64,000 nucleotides of DNA from positions 1-64,000 of the forward strand of contig JAEPQK010000006.1 of NCBI GenBank assembly GCA_017640615.1. The letters are read 5' to 3'. Below the pieces are notes generated by a model that had not been told where the DNA came from, made no database searches, and saw only the letters and a program-made list of their open reading frames with translations. Both the position numbers and the translations under genes were made by a program. Below are positions 1 through 10,062 of this stretch, one piece after another. Each line of letters opens with the position of its first letter. Within the stretch, counting starts at the first letter, position 1. This stretch comes from Rhizobiaceae bacterium (GTDB taxonomy: Bacteria > Pseudomonadota > Alphaproteobacteria > Rhizobiales > Rhizobiaceae).

Positions 1-219
1 ATCATTCAGGCGGTGGCCATTCTGGCAAAGAGCCTTTCGCTTGAATTGACAGCAGAAGGTGTTGAAGACGAGGACACCGCGCGCCTACTGCGTCTTGCCG
101 GCTGCGACCGCCTACAAGGATATCATTTTGGACGGCCTCAGCCGCCGAATCTCACAGCAGCGCTGATCCGAGCGCAAGCGGATTGCGCCAACGACAAAGC
201 ACTACGCCTCGCCCGGTGA
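1..219 (+). CDS. EAL-domain (c-di-GMP phosphodiesterase) C-terminal fragment, truncated by window edge
   Basis: Frame open from base 1: IIQAVAILAKSLSLELTAEGVEDEDTARLLRLAGCDRLQGYHFGRPQP; AEGVE and QGYxFGRP are EAL C-terminal motifs. Confidence 0.85.
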   Translation: MIQAVAILAKSLSLELTAEGVEDEDTARLLRLAGCDRLQGYHFGRPQPPNLTAALIRAQADCANDKALRLAR

Positions 220-575
220 AGAGAGTGTCGTGCCGGATCGTTCAAATGCGTGGGGTAGCCATCTCCGCGCTTTAGGATGACCCCAACACATGGAATGAGC
301 TGCATGCGCTCAACTGCTTGAACACGCCAAACTCCGGGCTTTGTGGCCGTGAATGACCAGTTGGCGTCTAAAAGCGCAATGAAGAGTGTTTGCTCTAAGA
401 ACTTATCGACCGTGAGCTATTCTCGGACAACCGTGCCGACCCGGTCAGTGGCTGCTGCCAACCATTGCCGCTCTTGACTTCCGGACAACTAGTCCAAAGT
501 TAGCGAGTTGTGGTGAGCATAGGTCGGTCGACATTTTTGAGGCGTCGATCTGAACAATTCGGCTATGTTGACGCA

Positions 576-1484
576 ATGGCCTTTTCCATTCGACAGCTCC
601 AGTATTTCGTGGCGGTAGCCGAGAAGGGGTCGGTGTCGGGAGCTGCGCATATGCTGTCGATATCGCAATCAGCGGTAACCGCAGCGATCAAGGACATGGA
701 GACGGACCTTGGCGTGGTCCTATTCGACCGTCATCCCCGCGGACTGAACATAACCCACAAAGGGCACCAATTCCTCCGGCACGCAACTGCGATATTGAGT
801 GGCATTTCGGATGCACGCCGCGCTCTGACCGCAGACGAAGAAAAGGTTGAGGGGACACTACAGCTGGGCGTGACGTCGCTGGTAGCCGGCTATGTGCTGT
901 CTGACATATTGGCGCGCTTCAGGCGAGCCAATCCGTCCGTCAAGGTTTCGGCGACCGAAGACAACGGCGAGTATCTGGAGCATCTCCTGATCGGTGGCGA
1001 ACTGGACGTTGCCGTAATGGTTATTTCGAATCTACGCGACAGGATGGCGCTTCAATCTGAGATCCTTGAGGTCTCGCCCTATAGGCTCTGGCTGCCACTT
1101 GGGCACAGTTTGTCGACCGCTATGAGCGTGAGCCTGTCAGACGTGTTGAAGGAGCCGCTCATCATGTTGACCGTCGACGAGATCGAGGAAGCTACGATCA
1201 AACTTCTCAGTGCTCTCGGAACTAGGCCAAACGTTGCATTCCGCACCCGTTCGGTGGAGGCAGTGCGTAGCCTTGTGGCGACCGGCGCGGGCGTCGCGCT
1301 ATTGCCGGATCTGGTCTATCGCCCGTGGTCGCTTGAGGGTGACAGGATCGAGTCTCGCGATGTCTCGGCGTCACTTCCGGTAGTGCAGGTAGGGGTCGTC
1401 TGGCGCCGCGGTTCGGCGCTGTCACGTGCAGCACAGGATTTCATCGGCGTTGCACAGGCGCAGCATATCTTGCGTCAGCGCTGA
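576..1484 (+). CDS. LysR-family transcriptional regulator
   Basis: MAFSIRQLQYFVAVAEKGSVSGAAHMLSISQSAVTAAIKDMETDLGVVLFDRHPRG = LysR HTH; start chosen at internal ATG 576. Confidence 0.9.
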   Translation: MAFSIRQLQYFVAVAEKGSVSGAAHMLSISQSAVTAAIKDMETDLGVVLFDRHPRGLNITHKGHQFLRHATAILSGISDARRALTADEEKVEGTLQLGVTSLVAGYVLSDILARFRRANPSVKVSATEDNGEYLEHLLIGGELDVAVMVISNLRDRMALQSEILEVSPYRLWLPLGHSLSTAMSVSLSDVLKEPLIMLTVDEIEEATIKLLSALGTRPNVAFRTRSVEAVRSLVATGAGVALLPDLVYRPWSLEGDRIESRDVSASLPVVQVGVVWRRGSALSRAAQDFIGVAQAQHILRQR

Positions 1485-1505
1485 GATATCGGATTTTTCG
1501 ATATC
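1485..1505. promoter_or_regulatory. inverted repeat GATATCG-N7-CGATATC directly after lysR stop
   Basis: Perfect 7-bp arms at 1485-1491 and 1499-1505, loop GATTTTT. Confidence 0.4.
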
Positions 1506-1610
1506 GGCGTTCTGATTAATGAAATTGCGAAACCGGGCAAGCGGGATCAAGTTCCTGGGCGGGAAAGTCCGAGGCCGCCGCATCGGGGGTCTGTCAAATG
1601 GGAGATCGCA

Positions 1611-2768
1611 ATGAACCGTTTCCTGAAATCGAGTTCCGTCCTTGCACTAAGCCTTACATTTTCGGCCAGCGCAGTCGCCGAGATGCTAACCGAGATCGGT
1701 CCCGGAGAAGGGCAGGTCAATATAGTGGCCTGGCCCGGTTACATCGAACGCGGGGAGACGGACAAGAAGTTCGACTGGGTGACGAAATTCGAGGAGGCAA
1801 CCGCCTGCAAGGTCAACATCAAGACGGCCAATACGTCGGACGAGATGGTTGCGCTGATGAACGAAGGCGGCTTCGATTTGGTCACCGCATCAGGCGATGC
1901 CTCACTGCGTCTCGTTGCGGGGAAACGCGTGCAGCCGGTCAACGTCGACCTCGTTCCTAGCTGGTCCGCTGTAGACGATCGTCTGAAAAACGCACCCTGG
2001 CACACAGTCGACGGCATCCACTATGGCGTTCCGTATATGTGGGGGCCGAATGTGCTGATGTATAATACCGAGGTATTCAAGGAACCGCCGACATCCTGGA
2101 GAGTCGTCTTCGAGGAGACGACGCTATCGGATGGAAAGACGAATGCCGGCCGGGTTCAGGCTTACGACGGCCCGATTCATGTGGCGGATGCTGCGCAATA
2201 TCTTATGCATCACAAGCCGGAACTTGAAATCAAGAGCCCCTATGAACTCAATGAAGACCAGTATCAGGTCGCGCTCGAGCTGTTACGCCAGCAGCGCAAG
2301 CTGGTAGGACGATACTGGCACGACGCGTTTATTCAGATTGACGATTTCAAGAATGAAGGCGTTGTCGCGTCCGGCTCCTGGCCATTCCAGGTCAATCTCC
2401 TAAAGGCGGACGGTCAGCCGATAAGCTCGGTGATACCGGAAGAGGGTGCAACAGGGTGGGCGGACACCACCATGATGCATGTAGATGCAGCGAACCCGAA
2501 TTGCGCATACCTTTGGATGGAACATACGCTGTCATCCAACCTGCAGAGTGATCTGTCGGTATGGTTCGGTGCCAATCCGTCTGTGCCTGCGGCGTGCACC
2601 GACGGACGCGGGATGCAGACCGCTGAGGGCTGCACCGCCAACGGAATGGATGATTTCGAGAAAATTCGTTTCTGGACGACGCCCGTATCTGACTGCGAGA
2701 GCCAGGACGCCTGCGTGCCCTACTATCGCTGGGTATCGGATTATGTAGGCGTGATCGGCGGCCGCTGA
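1611..2768 (+). CDS. ABC transporter substrate-binding protein, polyamine (PotD-like) type
   Basis: Signal peptide plus VNIVAWPGYIERG and VNTxLxPSW-like motifs, followed by potABC-like genes. Confidence 0.85.
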   Translation: MNRFLKSSSVLALSLTFSASAVAEMLTEIGPGEGQVNIVAWPGYIERGETDKKFDWVTKFEEATACKVNIKTANTSDEMVALMNEGGFDLVTASGDASLRLVAGKRVQPVNVDLVPSWSAVDDRLKNAPWHTVDGIHYGVPYMWGPNVLMYNTEVFKEPPTSWRVVFEETTLSDGKTNAGRVQAYDGPIHVADAAQYLMHHKPELEIKSPYELNEDQYQVALELLRQQRKLVGRYWHDAFIQIDDFKNEGVVASGSWPFQVNLLKADGQPISSVIPEEGATGWADTTMMHVDAANPNCAYLWMEHTLSSNLQSDLSVWFGANPSVPAACTDGRGMQTAEGCTANGMDDFEKIRFWTTPVSDCESQDACVPYYRWVSDYVGVIGGR

Positions 2769-2779
2769 CACCGATCATC

Positions 2780-2809
2780 GTTGCCGGCTTCATCGTCGAA
2801 GCCGGCAAC
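2780..2809 (+). terminator. strong hairpin after substrate-binding protein gene
   Basis: GTTGCCGGCTTC-atcgtc-GAAGCCGGCAAC, perfect 12-bp stem, no T tract. Confidence 0.65.
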
Positions 2810-2900
2810 CACCGTTCCCATTGCGGGCCTGCATCAATCGTTAGGCCGCTGTTGCGCGACATCAGCTATGCTGGCTCCGAATTCCAACTCGAAAGTAACA

Positions 2901-3899
2901 ATGACATCTGCCGTTTCATTTCAGGGTGTCTCGCGTCACTACGGCAGCGTCCGGGCGGTCGATGAGGTCGATCTCGAAATCAGAGAAGGCGAGTTCTTCG
3001 CCATGCTTGGTCCTTCGGGTTCGGGCAAGACAACAAGTCTACGCCTGATCGCGGGTTTCGAGCAGCCGACCAAGGGGCACATCGAAATCTTCGGCCAGAC
3101 GGCCGAGGGCATTCCGCCCTATCGGCGCAACGTAAATACAGTCTTCCAGGACTACGCGCTGTTTCCGCACCTCAATGTAATCGACAATGTCGCCTACGGA
3201 CTGATGGTCAAGGGTGTAGCTCGGGCCGAGCGTGCACGGGCGGCCGTGGAGGCATTGGCGCTGGTTCAGCTGCCGGGCTACAGCGACCGGCGTCCGGGCC
3301 AATTGTCTGGCGGACAGCGCCAGCGCGTGGCGTTGGCGCGTGCGCTCATCAACAAACCGAAGGTGCTTCTTCTCGACGAACCGCTCGGCGCGCTCGACCT
3401 AAAGCTGCGTGAGCAGATGCAGGAGGAACTCAAAGCCCTGCAGCAATCGCTTGGCATCACCTTTGTTTTCGTCACTCATGACCAGGGCGAAGCTCTGTCG
3501 ATGGCAGACCGCGTGGCGGTTTTCAACGCAGGCAGGATTGTCCAGATCGGGTCACCTTTGGACATCTATTCGCGCCCTGCCTCTCGCTTCGTGGCCGATT
3601 TCGTAGGGTCATCGAATATCCTGCCGCCCGATATTGTGCGGCGCCTCGCCGGACAAGATGGCTGGGCGAGCTTGCGGCCGGAAATGGTGCGCCTAACAGG
3701 CACTGCATCCGACGGTGCCCTTCAGGCGCGCGTTGTTTCGACCAGCTATCTGGGGTCGACCACCCGGGTCACGGTGGACGCCGATGGCCTGCGCCTCCAT
3801 GCGAGCCTTGCCGCTGGAACGCCGCTGCCGGCGGTAGGTGAAACGGTGTTCATCAATTTCGACCGCCAGAACCTCCATATCATGGAAGGCGAACAATGA
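2901..3899 (+). CDS. polyamine-type ABC transporter ATP-binding protein (PotA-like)
   Basis: Walker A GPSGSGKT, signature LSGGQRQRVALARAL, Walker B VLLLDEPLGALD, C-terminal TOBE region. Confidence 0.9.
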   Translation: MTSAVSFQGVSRHYGSVRAVDEVDLEIREGEFFAMLGPSGSGKTTSLRLIAGFEQPTKGHIEIFGQTAEGIPPYRRNVNTVFQDYALFPHLNVIDNVAYGLMVKGVARAERARAAVEALALVQLPGYSDRRPGQLSGGQRQRVALARALINKPKVLLLDEPLGALDLKLREQMQEELKALQQSLGITFVFVTHDQGEALSMADRVAVFNAGRIVQIGSPLDIYSRPASRFVADFVGSSNILPPDIVRRLAGQDGWASLRPEMVRLTGTASDGALQARVVSTSYLGSTTRVTVDADGLRLHASLAAGTPLPAVGETVFINFDRQNLHIMEGEQ

Positions 3900-4867
3900 G
3901 CGCTGCTTCGGTAACGGCCGCGGGTGCAGGCGCTCCGATCATCATGGACGGACGGCGCGGCCCTCTCGGACGCCTTTCCGACCTGTTTTGGCGCAATCCG
4001 AGACTGCTGCTGTTCCTTATGCTAACGCCGCCGATGTTGTGGCTGGGCATCGTTTATGTCGGATCGCTGTTCGCCCTGCTGCTGCAAAGCTTCTTTTCCA
4101 TCGACGAGTTTTCCGGCCTCATCCGCTACGAGTTCACGCTGAAGACCTATGGCGAGCTGTTTCAGCCGGCCAATCTCGATGTCATCGTGCGCACGGTGAC
4201 GATGGCCGTAGCGGTTACTTTGTCGTCCGCGGTGATCGCCTTCCCGATAGCATACTACGCCGCGCGCTATGCACAGGGGAAATGGAAGGCCCTATTCTAT
4301 CTCGGCGTCATGCTGCCGCTGTGGTCAAGCTATCTGGTCAAGGTCTACGCATGGAAGCTGATCTTGGCAAAGGAGGGTATTCTCAACTGGCTGTTCGCCA
4401 AGCTGCATTTGACATGGCTGCTGGATGCTTGGTTGTCGCTTCCGATCGTCGGCGGCAACTCGCTTTCCTTCTCCTATACCGGCACCTTCATCGTCTTCGT
4501 CTATGTCTGGATGCCGTTCATGATCCTGCCGCTGCAGGCCGCACTTGAGCGCGTTCCTGCAACCTTGATTGAGGCCTCCAACGATCTCGGAGCGCCCCCT
4601 GGCCAAACATTTCGTAGGGTAATATTTCCTCTTGCTTTGCCTGGGTTGATCGCCGGCTCGATCTTCACCTTCTCGCTTACGCTCGGCGACTACATCATTC
4701 CTCAGATAATCGGGACGTCACGGCTCTTCATCGGTCAGGCCGTCTATGCCCATCAGGGCACGGCTGGAAACATTCCGCTGGCAGCCGCGTTCACTGTGGT
4801 GCCGGTCGTGGTAATGGGGTTCTATCTCTGGATGGCAAAGCGCATGGGGGCCTTCAATGCGCTTTGA
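3896..4867 (+). CDS. ABC transporter permease (PotB-like)
   Basis: Hydrophobic protein with [29 protein letters not shown] (EAA loop); ATGA overlap with ATPase gene. Confidence 0.88.
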   Translation: MSAASVTAAGAGAPIIMDGRRGPLGRLSDLFWRNPRLLLFLMLTPPMLWLGIVYVGSLFALLLQSFFSIDEFSGLIRYEFTLKTYGELFQPANLDVIVRTVTMAVAVTLSSAVIAFPIAYYAARYAQGKWKALFYLGVMLPLWSSYLVKVYAWKLILAKEGILNWLFAKLHLTWLLDAWLSLPIVGGNSLSFSYTGTFIVFVYVWMPFMILPLQAALERVPATLIEASNDLGAPPGQTFRRVIFPLALPGLIAGSIFTFSLTLGDYIIPQIIGTSRLFIGQAVYAHQGTAGNIPLAAAFTVVPVVVMGFYLWMAKRMGAFNAL

Positions 4868-5672
4868 CCGCCACTACTCGGGACCGTTCGGATTGAAGCT
4901 CGCTGCTGCATGCGGGCTGCTTTTCCTGCATCTGCCGATACTTCTGATCTTTGTTTATGCCTTCACGACCGAAGAGAAGAGTTACCAGTGGCCGCCGCCG
5001 GGTTTCACGATCAATTGGCTGATGGTGACCTGGAACCGGCCGGACGTTTGGCAGGCGCTGGGACTGTCCGTGCGCGTTGCCGCGATATCCACAGTGATTG
5101 CATTGATGCTCGGCACGCTCTGCGCCGCTGCGGTCAGCCGCAGCCGCTTCTTTGGTAGGGAGGCGATTTCGCTCCTCGTGATCCTGCCAATCGCGCTACC
5201 GGGCATCATCACGGGGATATCGCTGCGATCCGCGTTCAGCATTGCCGAAATCCCGTTCTCGACCTGGACGATCGTTCTTGGCCACGCCACGTTCTGTGTC
5301 GTTATCGTTTACAACAACGCGGTAGCGCGGTTCCGCCGCACATCGGGTTCACTGATCGAAGCATCGATGGATCTTGGCGCGGACGGGTTCCAGACCTTCC
5401 GTTATGTCATCTTGCCGAATATCTCCACAGCGCTGCTGGCGGGCGGTATGCTCGCATTCGCGCTCTCATTCGACGAGGTCATCGTTACCACATTCACCGC
5501 CGGGCAGCAGCAGACCCTGCCGATCTGGATGCTCGAGGAACTGGTGCGGCCGCGCCAGCGCCCGGTCACCAACGTTGTCGCGATGGTCGTTGTGATCGTG
5601 ACCTTCCTGCCCATTCTCGCTGCATTCTATCTAACACGTGACGGCGACCAAATTGCCGGCGCGGGAAAATGA
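4857..5672 (+). CDS. ABC transporter permease (PotC-like)
   Basis: [32 protein letters not shown] loop; overlaps upstream permease. Confidence 0.88.
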   Translation: MRFDRHYSGPFGLKLAAACGLLFLHLPILLIFVYAFTTEEKSYQWPPPGFTINWLMVTWNRPDVWQALGLSVRVAAISTVIALMLGTLCAAAVSRSRFFGREAISLLVILPIALPGIITGISLRSAFSIAEIPFSTWTIVLGHATFCVVIVYNNAVARFRRTSGSLIEASMDLGADGFQTFRYVILPNISTALLAGGMLAFALSFDEVIVTTFTAGQQQTLPIWMLEELVRPRQRPVTNVVAMVVVIVTFLPILAAFYLTRDGDQIAGAGK

Positions 5673-5695
5673 CGCCGTCCGAGGAGGATTCCACG

Positions 5696-7120
5696 ATGGA
5701 CACGCAAATGCTGATCGGCTCGAAATTCCAAGCCGGAACCGAGAGCGAGGAAACAATTTTGAACCCGAGGACGGGCGACAAGATCATCTCCCTGCCGGAG
5801 GCCTCGCAGAAGCAGATTGACGCCGCTGTAGCGGCTGCCGAAAAGGCATTTTCGGCCTGGTCACGCACGACGCCCGCTCAGCGCGCCGGCTACCTGCTCA
5901 AAATCGCCGATAGCATCGAGGCTGAAGCCCAAGATTTCGCCAAACTGGAAGCACTGAACTGCGGCAAGCCGATTAACGCCGTGCTCAATGACGAGATCCC
6001 GGCGATTGTAGACTGCTACCGGTTTTTTGCAGGCGCCGTGCGGACAATGCCGGGCATGGTGGCCGGAGAATACATGGCAGGCATAACCTCGATGATTAGG
6101 CGCGATCCGATCGGCATCGTCGGCTCGATCGCGCCTTGGAACTACCCTCTCATGATGATGGCGTGGAAGCTGGCGCCCGCGATTGGCGGCGGCAATACGG
6201 TCGTGTTCAAGCCCTCTGAGCAGACGCCGCTGACGGCGCTGAAGCTTGCGAGGATACTCGCCGACACTCTGCCTGAAGGCGTGGTCAATGTCGTTCTCGG
6301 GCGGGGTGAGAGCGTAGGCAACGCGCTGATCAACCACCCTAAGGTCAACATGATCTCGATTACTGGCGACGTGGCAACGGGCAAGAAGGTGCTGCAGGCT
6401 GCTGCAAAATCGGTCAAGCGGACGCATCTGGAACTTGGCGGCAAGGCGCCGGTAATTGTCTTCGACGACGCTGATATTGGGCAGGTCGTCAATGGTCTTC
6501 GGGCTTTCGGCTACTACAATGCCGGCCAAGACTGCACGGCCGCATGCCGCATTTATGCAGGTGAAAAGATCTACGACAAACTGGTCGCCGATCTCAGCTC
6601 CGCCGTCTCTTCGATCAAATTCGGCCTCGACGACGACACGCAGAACGAAATCGGGCCGCTGATCTCAAAACGGCAGCGTGACCGGGTGGCGAGCTTCGTC
6701 GAGCGGGCTTCCGAACTCAAGCATATTGAGATCACGACTGGCGGCAATGCTGCCGGCAATAACGGCTTTTACTACCAGCCGACGGTGGTGGCGGGTGCAC
6801 GCCAGGACGACGAGATCGTCCGGCGCGAGGTGTTCGGACCTGTCGTCTCAGTGACGCAATTCAAGGATGTCGATCAGGCCGTCGCATGGGCCAACGATTC
6901 CGACTACGGCCTGGCGTCATCGATCTGGACGAGAGATGTCGGGCGAGCGATGGCGACGGCCGCCCGGCTGCAATATGGTTGCACATGGATCAATACGCAC
7001 TTTGCGCTGGTCAACGAAATGCCGCACGGCGGCTTGAAGCAGTCGGGATACGGCAAAGATATGTCGGTTTACGCGCTGGAGGACTACACTGCAGTGCGGC
7101 ACGTTATGGTCGCTCACTAG
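5696..7120 (+). CDS. aldehyde dehydrogenase, gamma-aminobutyraldehyde dehydrogenase (PatD)-like
   Basis: [55 protein letters not shown] catalytic Cys motif; linked to polyamine-type transporter. Confidence 0.85.
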   Translation: MDTQMLIGSKFQAGTESEETILNPRTGDKIISLPEASQKQIDAAVAAAEKAFSAWSRTTPAQRAGYLLKIADSIEAEAQDFAKLEALNCGKPINAVLNDEIPAIVDCYRFFAGAVRTMPGMVAGEYMAGITSMIRRDPIGIVGSIAPWNYPLMMMAWKLAPAIGGGNTVVFKPSEQTPLTALKLARILADTLPEGVVNVVLGRGESVGNALINHPKVNMISITGDVATGKKVLQAAAKSVKRTHLELGGKAPVIVFDDADIGQVVNGLRAFGYYNAGQDCTAACRIYAGEKIYDKLVADLSSAVSSIKFGLDDDTQNEIGPLISKRQRDRVASFVERASELKHIEITTGGNAAGNNGFYYQPTVVAGARQDDEIVRREVFGPVVSVTQFKDVDQAVAWANDSDYGLASSIWTRDVGRAMATAARLQYGCTWINTHFALVNEMPHGGLKQSGYGKDMSVYALEDYTAVRHVMVAH

Positions 7121-7285
7121 GGTGTGACTCAATCACATCCGGTAATGATAGCGATTGTGGCGGGTGCGCCCGCCCGTCGCAGCAGTCACCGCCCGAGTTG
7201 TGGGAAGACAATCATTTTTCTTTCGCAGCATGAATTTTCGCTGTCTCGCGATGGGTCCCAAGATCTTGCTTGGAATCGACGTTGC

Positions 7286-7864
7286 CTAGGTGCGGCCTAC
7301 GGCCAATTCAGATCTGACCACGGGGTCTGGGTCGAGGAACGCCTTTTCCACACTTGCGCCCACGGCGTCGAAATAGCGGCTCACGAAATTGCGGAAAGAT
7401 GCGGCAAGCGCAATGTCAGCTATATTCAGGTCGCTGAAACCAACGGATCGGAGGCGCTCAATGTCGTGTTCGGTGACTGAAGACGCGTTTCGGGTAATCT
7501 TCTCGGCATAGGCCAGCATCTCAACCCGTTGCTCCGACAGCCCCGCTTTTCGGTAGTCTTTGTGAACAGCAAGCGCGGTCTCACGTCCAAGTGCTTTTGA
7601 TAGAGCCGAGAAATAGACGTGGCAGCAATAGCTCGACGGAACGAAGCGAGCGGCAACGAAGGTGATTAGTCGGAAATCGACCAGGCCCAGCGAGAAGCCG
7701 TCCCTGATTTGATGCAAAAGTGCCTCGATAGGGACGATCACGTCGGGACGTGCAGACCAGCACCGTGTCGCCTCCATCACGCATCCCATCGACTTTTGCT
7801 CGGCTTCGTAGAGCGCCGCGATGTCGCCGGTCGCCTCATCGACTCCTATTGTTCTGATAAACAC
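7286..7864 (-). CDS. carboxymuconolactone decarboxylase / AhpD-like (peroxidase-related) protein
   Basis: RLITFVAARFVPSSYCCHVYFSALSKALG (CxxH-like), LAYAEKITRNASSVTEHDIERLRSVGFSD; GTG start at 7864 chosen, ORF open to 7960. Confidence 0.7.
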   Translation of the reverse strand: MFIRTIGVDEATGDIAALYEAEQKSMGCVMEATRCWSARPDVIVPIEALLHQIRDGFSLGLVDFRLITFVAARFVPSSYCCHVYFSALSKALGRETALAVHKDYRKAGLSEQRVEMLAYAEKITRNASSVTEHDIERLRSVGFSDLNIADIALAASFRNFVSRYFDAVGASVEKAFLDPDPVVRSELAVGRT

Positions 7865-8165
7865 ACCCGACCCCCAGCAGACCCGAATAGCCAAAATTAG
7901 CACTTCGACATATTTCCAAGCAATACTCTGTTCAGCCGGTGAACCCCTCGTGCAGCACAAGTGCGGCCTGAATTCATGGCGAACGCTCGGTCATTGATTT
8001 GCAGATGCGGACTTGCGCGCACTACCGCTCTAAGGAGCTGTTGCTCTTGCGCCTGTGCCGGCTACGCCCTCGGTCGTGCTTCGAATTTCACCAACCCGCG
8101 CGAAACGAAAAACGGCCTAGAGCAGCAATCGCGCGACTTCGCGGGAGATGCGGTTTCCATCGCAG

Positions 8166-8981
8166 CTAGATGACCGCTAGCCTATCGGTCGGTAGATCGA
8201 CGGGAAGGCCATGTGCCGGTGCGTGCGTGATCAGGAGATCCAACCGGGCATTTAGCGCTGCATTGTGCGGCGTCACTCCGCAGGCCCAGAATACCGGAAT
8301 GTAGCCATCGGGCGGGCGGCTGACAGGTTCACCGAGAACCGGCTTGTGAAGGTCGGCACCAATTTGGTCGGGGTCTCCAATGTGAATCGGCGCGCCATGA
8401 GTCAGCGGAAAGCGAGCGCTCACTTCGGTAGCGATTATCGCTTCCGTTGGCGTCAACCATCGCATTGTAGCGACTAGCCTGCCAGAAAATGGGCCAGCCG
8501 CAACGGTTTCGATTCCGGTGTTGACGATCCACCGAAAGCGCTTCGTTTGCACGCCTGCGCGTTCGAGTGCTCCGTCAAAGGAAATGCCTGAGCCGATAAG
8601 GAAGGCCACCGAATCCCGCGTCCAAAGATTGATGATCTCACTGCGGTCCTCGCGGCGCGCACCTCTCTCAAAGACGGCGTATCGTGCAAGATCGGTGCGC
8701 AGGTCGCAGCCCGGCGCAAGTTCCACGGGTTCGGCAACACCAGGATCTGTCACCTCAAGCACGGGACAGGCCCTGCGGTTCCTTTGGCAGTAAAGGAGGA
8801 AATCGTAGGCGTGGCGACGGTCGAGGACGACGAGGTTGCAATGAACCCAGCCGAGCGCCGCTCCGCGTGTCGGACGGTGGAAGCTGCCGGCGCGGCATGC
8901 GAGACGCACCTCTTCGGGTGTCATCGCCGCTGCTAGTTCGTCCGGCGGCTCGTGCGGTCGTGTCAGGTCATAGGTCGACAT
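8166..8981 (-). CDS. DUF1445 / D-glutamate cyclase-like putative hydro-lyase
   Basis: VHCNLVVLDRRHAYDFLLYCQRNRRACPVLEVTDPG, LIGSGISFDGALERAG, IPVFWACGVTPHNAAL are family hallmarks; internal ATG start. Confidence 0.8.
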   Translation of the reverse strand: MSTYDLTRPHEPPDELAAAMTPEEVRLACRAGSFHRPTRGAALGWVHCNLVVLDRRHAYDFLLYCQRNRRACPVLEVTDPGVAEPVELAPGCDLRTDLARYAVFERGARREDRSEIINLWTRDSVAFLIGSGISFDGALERAGVQTKRFRWIVNTGIETVAAGPFSGRLVATMRWLTPTEAIIATEVSARFPLTHGAPIHIGDPDQIGADLHKPVLGEPVSRPPDGYIPVFWACGVTPHNAALNARLDLLITHAPAHGLPVDLPTDRLAVI

Positions 8982-10062
8982 TGATGCCAACCTCATAGAG
9001 CTGCGGATGCCCGGTGCGATCCGAGGTGAAGATCACTGATCGACCGTCGGGAGCAAAGCGCGGATGCGGATGTGTGTGCTGCGGTGCGTAGACCTTTACC
9101 GGTCCGTCATTATAGGGAAAGGCTCTGCCCCAGTGGTCGCCCCGCGACGTCGCGTCCGAGCGGCAGAGGAACCTCGCTTGGTCGCTCTTGTTCATGCCTA
9201 GGTCGATCAAGTGCAGGCCGCGATCGGGGAAGTTGGTGTCACAGACGAGACAATTCCCCCAACGGTCAGGAGCGCCGTGCCATACAGGGAAACGACTTAC
9301 CCAGGTGCAATTGCCAGTCTCTACTGAGACGGCGCGCAATCCGTTCGGCCAGTCCACGAAAAGCACGCTCCTGCGCCCAGGCCACCATATTTCGTGGGTA
9401 ACCCACTGAAGGGCGTGCTCGCGCTCGTAGAGCCGCCTATGGCAGGTGCCGTCGCGGCGGATCAGCCAGACGCGATCGGTCATAGGGCCGGCATAGAGAA
9501 TGAGTTCGTCATCGTCGGGACAGAATTGCGGGTGACCGATCGTGTCGCGCTCGAGAATTATCTCGGTCGCCCCCGATTGGGTATCAATCACCAGGAATCG
9601 ATACGCTACGCCGATGTTAAGCGGGATTGCCCACCACCGACCGCTCGGTGAAAGCGCTGTAGTGCCCATCGCTGCACCCACCATTCCCGTCCCGCCCATG
9701 TCGCCACCGGAAAGTTCGGCGAGAGCTTCAGTCTTGCCGCTGCGCGGATCGACGCGCATGGCGACACCGTCAGCAACGAAATAGACGAAGCTGCCGTCGC
9801 GCGCCGGAATCACTGACCATTCCGACAACCCATCGATATCTGTCAGCTGCAGAAGATCGCCGCCGGCGCGGTGCTCCACAAATAACTGTGGCGCGCCGGT
9901 GCGGTGGGAGACGAATGCAAGGAAGTTCGCTGCTTCGTCGAATGCGTCGACAAAGAAGAAAGGATGATGATGAATGGCACTCCATGTCGTTATCTGCCGC
10001 AGCCGCCGCCCAGAGGCGGGCTCCTCGATGATCCGTCCTTCTGCCGGCCATCGCCTGAGCAT
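8968..10062 (-). CDS. oligogalacturonate lyase-like / TolB-type beta-propeller protein
   Basis: Repeated propeller blades incl. FAPDGRSVIFTSDRTGHPQLYEV, DDELILYAGPMTDRVWLIRRDGTCHRRLY, HEIWWPGRRSVLFVDW. Confidence 0.65.
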   Translation of the reverse strand: MLRRWPAEGRIIEEPASGRRLRQITTWSAIHHHPFFFVDAFDEAANFLAFVSHRTGAPQLFVEHRAGGDLLQLTDIDGLSEWSVIPARDGSFVYFVADGVAMRVDPRSGKTEALAELSGGDMGGTGMVGAAMGTTALSPSGRWWAIPLNIGVAYRFLVIDTQSGATEIILERDTIGHPQFCPDDDELILYAGPMTDRVWLIRRDGTCHRRLYEREHALQWVTHEIWWPGRRSVLFVDWPNGLRAVSVETGNCTWVSRFPVWHGAPDRWGNCLVCDTNFPDRGLHLIDLGMNKSDQARFLCRSDATSRGDHWGRAFPYNDGPVKVYAPQHTHPHPRFAPDGRSVIFTSDRTGHPQLYEVGINVDL

